NCBI GenBank assembly: GCA_902373545.1
Contig: CABKMZ010000113.1
Span: 1 to 5,751, forward strand
Reading direction: 5' to 3'
Length of the DNA stretch: 5,751 nt
DNA from: an uncultured Actinomyces sp.
Lineage (GTDB): Bacteria > Actinomycetota > Actinomycetes > Actinomycetales > Actinomycetaceae
Position 1 is the first letter of the stretch. Each line of letters opens with the position of its first letter. Below, piece by piece: positions 5,585 through 5,751 of this stretch. The notes under the pieces were generated by a model that worked only from the letters and a program-made list of their open reading frames with translations, ran no database searches and was not told the DNA's origin. The position numbers and the translations under genes were made by a program.

Positions 5585-5614
5585 AGGATAGCTGCTGTGG
5601 TGCGAGAAGGTCAA
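5585..5614 (-). promoter_or_regulatory. Minus-strand promoter candidate in the gene-poor stretch
   Basis: TTGACC (5614-5609, 5 of 6 to TTGACA), an 18-nt spacer and TATCCT (5590-5585, TANNNT, 4 of 6). The -10 overlaps a perfect 6-bp inverted repeat, TCCTGG/CCAGGA (5574-5588), which would also fall at the transcript start and could be an operator or a 5' hairpin. Confidence 0.35.
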
Positions 5615-5683
5615 GAGAGTGCGCCTAGGATCGGGGCATGTCTGAGTTGGACCGGTTGGTAATAAGTTGGGCTTAGGCTGGTG

Positions 5684-5689
5684 TATAAT
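5684..5689 (+). promoter_or_regulatory. -10 element of the gene at 5717
   Basis: A perfect TATAAT, 27 nt upstream of the ATG. Predicted start is near 5696, giving a leader of about 21 nt. No clear TTGACA-like -35 is found 16-18 nt upstream; three GTTGG words (5646, 5655, 5666) occupy that area and may be activator or repressor contacts. Confidence 0.6.
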
Positions 5690-5716
5690 GGGAGGCGTCG
5701 TCACAGGAGACCCCTC

Positions 5717-5751
5717 ATGTCTGAGATTTTTGATTTTGAAGACCGTTGGCC
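5717..5751 (+). CDS. Start of an unidentified gene (first 11 codons)
   Basis: ATG at 5717 is preceded by AGGAGA (5705-5710) at 6-nt spacing and a perfect -10. The visible residues MSEIFDFEDRW are too few to name a family. The codons seen (TTT, GAT, GAA, ATT) are AT-leaning compared with the clp genes, but the sample is tiny. The gene runs off the right edge. Confidence 0.7.
   Translation, partial: MSEIFDFEDRW

Larger units (their letters stand above)
5371..5716. other. Intergenic stretch with no convincing protein gene
   Basis: About 345 nt without a supportable protein gene. By hand count 5461-5710 is roughly 55% G+C, below what the flanking GC-rich genes suggest. The only longer open frames are a plus-strand frame running from 5369 to 5662, which has no ribosome site and no recognisable content, and a 37-codon minus-strand frame (5610-5500) that ends in tandem stops TAA-TAG but has no ATG or GTG. 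The stretch holds a minus-strand terminator-like hairpin, a minus-strand promoter candidate, a small inverted repeat (5574-5588) and the promoter of the gene at 5717. It may be a degraded gene or a small-RNA locus. Confidence 0.6.

Overview
This window looks like a chromosomal housekeeping region of a high-GC Gram-positive bacterium (Actinomycetota), most likely of the Actinomyces/Schaalia type. The reasons are the tandem clpP1-clpP2 pair beside tig and clpX, the actinobacterial trigger-factor and chorismate mutase variants, GC-rich codon use with GTG starts, and TANNNT-type -10 elements. The genus is an inference from the proteins and was not tested by search.

Layout: everything from 1 to about 5153 reads on the minus strand, so transcription runs from high to low coordinates. 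In that order come tRNA-Pro(UGG) (5153-5077), an unrecognised 93-residue protein (5029-4748), trigger factor tig (4529-3210), clpP1 (3020-2409), clpP2 (2409-1765), clpX (1522-263) and the start of a monofunctional chorismate mutase (214, running off the left edge). Hairpins that could act as terminators lie after tig, after clpP2 and before the tig promoter. The block therefore probably consists of several transcription units: tRNA-Pro plus small gene; tig; clpP1P2; clpX plus chorismate mutase. Reading on the plus strand are tRNA-Gly(UCC) (5254-5327) with a very strong terminator, and the first 11 codons of an unknown gene at 5717 behind a perfect TATAAT.

Function: trigger factor catches nascent chains at the ribosome exit tunnel. 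ClpP1 and ClpP2 form the mixed tetradecameric protease of actinobacteria. ClpX is the zinc-binding AAA+ unfoldase that feeds it. This is the cell's co-translational folding and regulated proteolysis core. All catalytic residues that can be checked are present. The chorismate mutase belongs to Phe/Tyr biosynthesis and looks like a positional neighbour only.

I found no convincing new multi-gene system. The stretches most worth a second look are: the gene-poor, less GC-rich 5367-5716, where a minus-strand promoter and a minus-strand terminator bracket a possible RNA of about 150 nt; the divergent tRNA promoters that share a -35 region; the palindrome in the putative clpX promoter; and the uncharacterised protein made behind tRNA-Pro.
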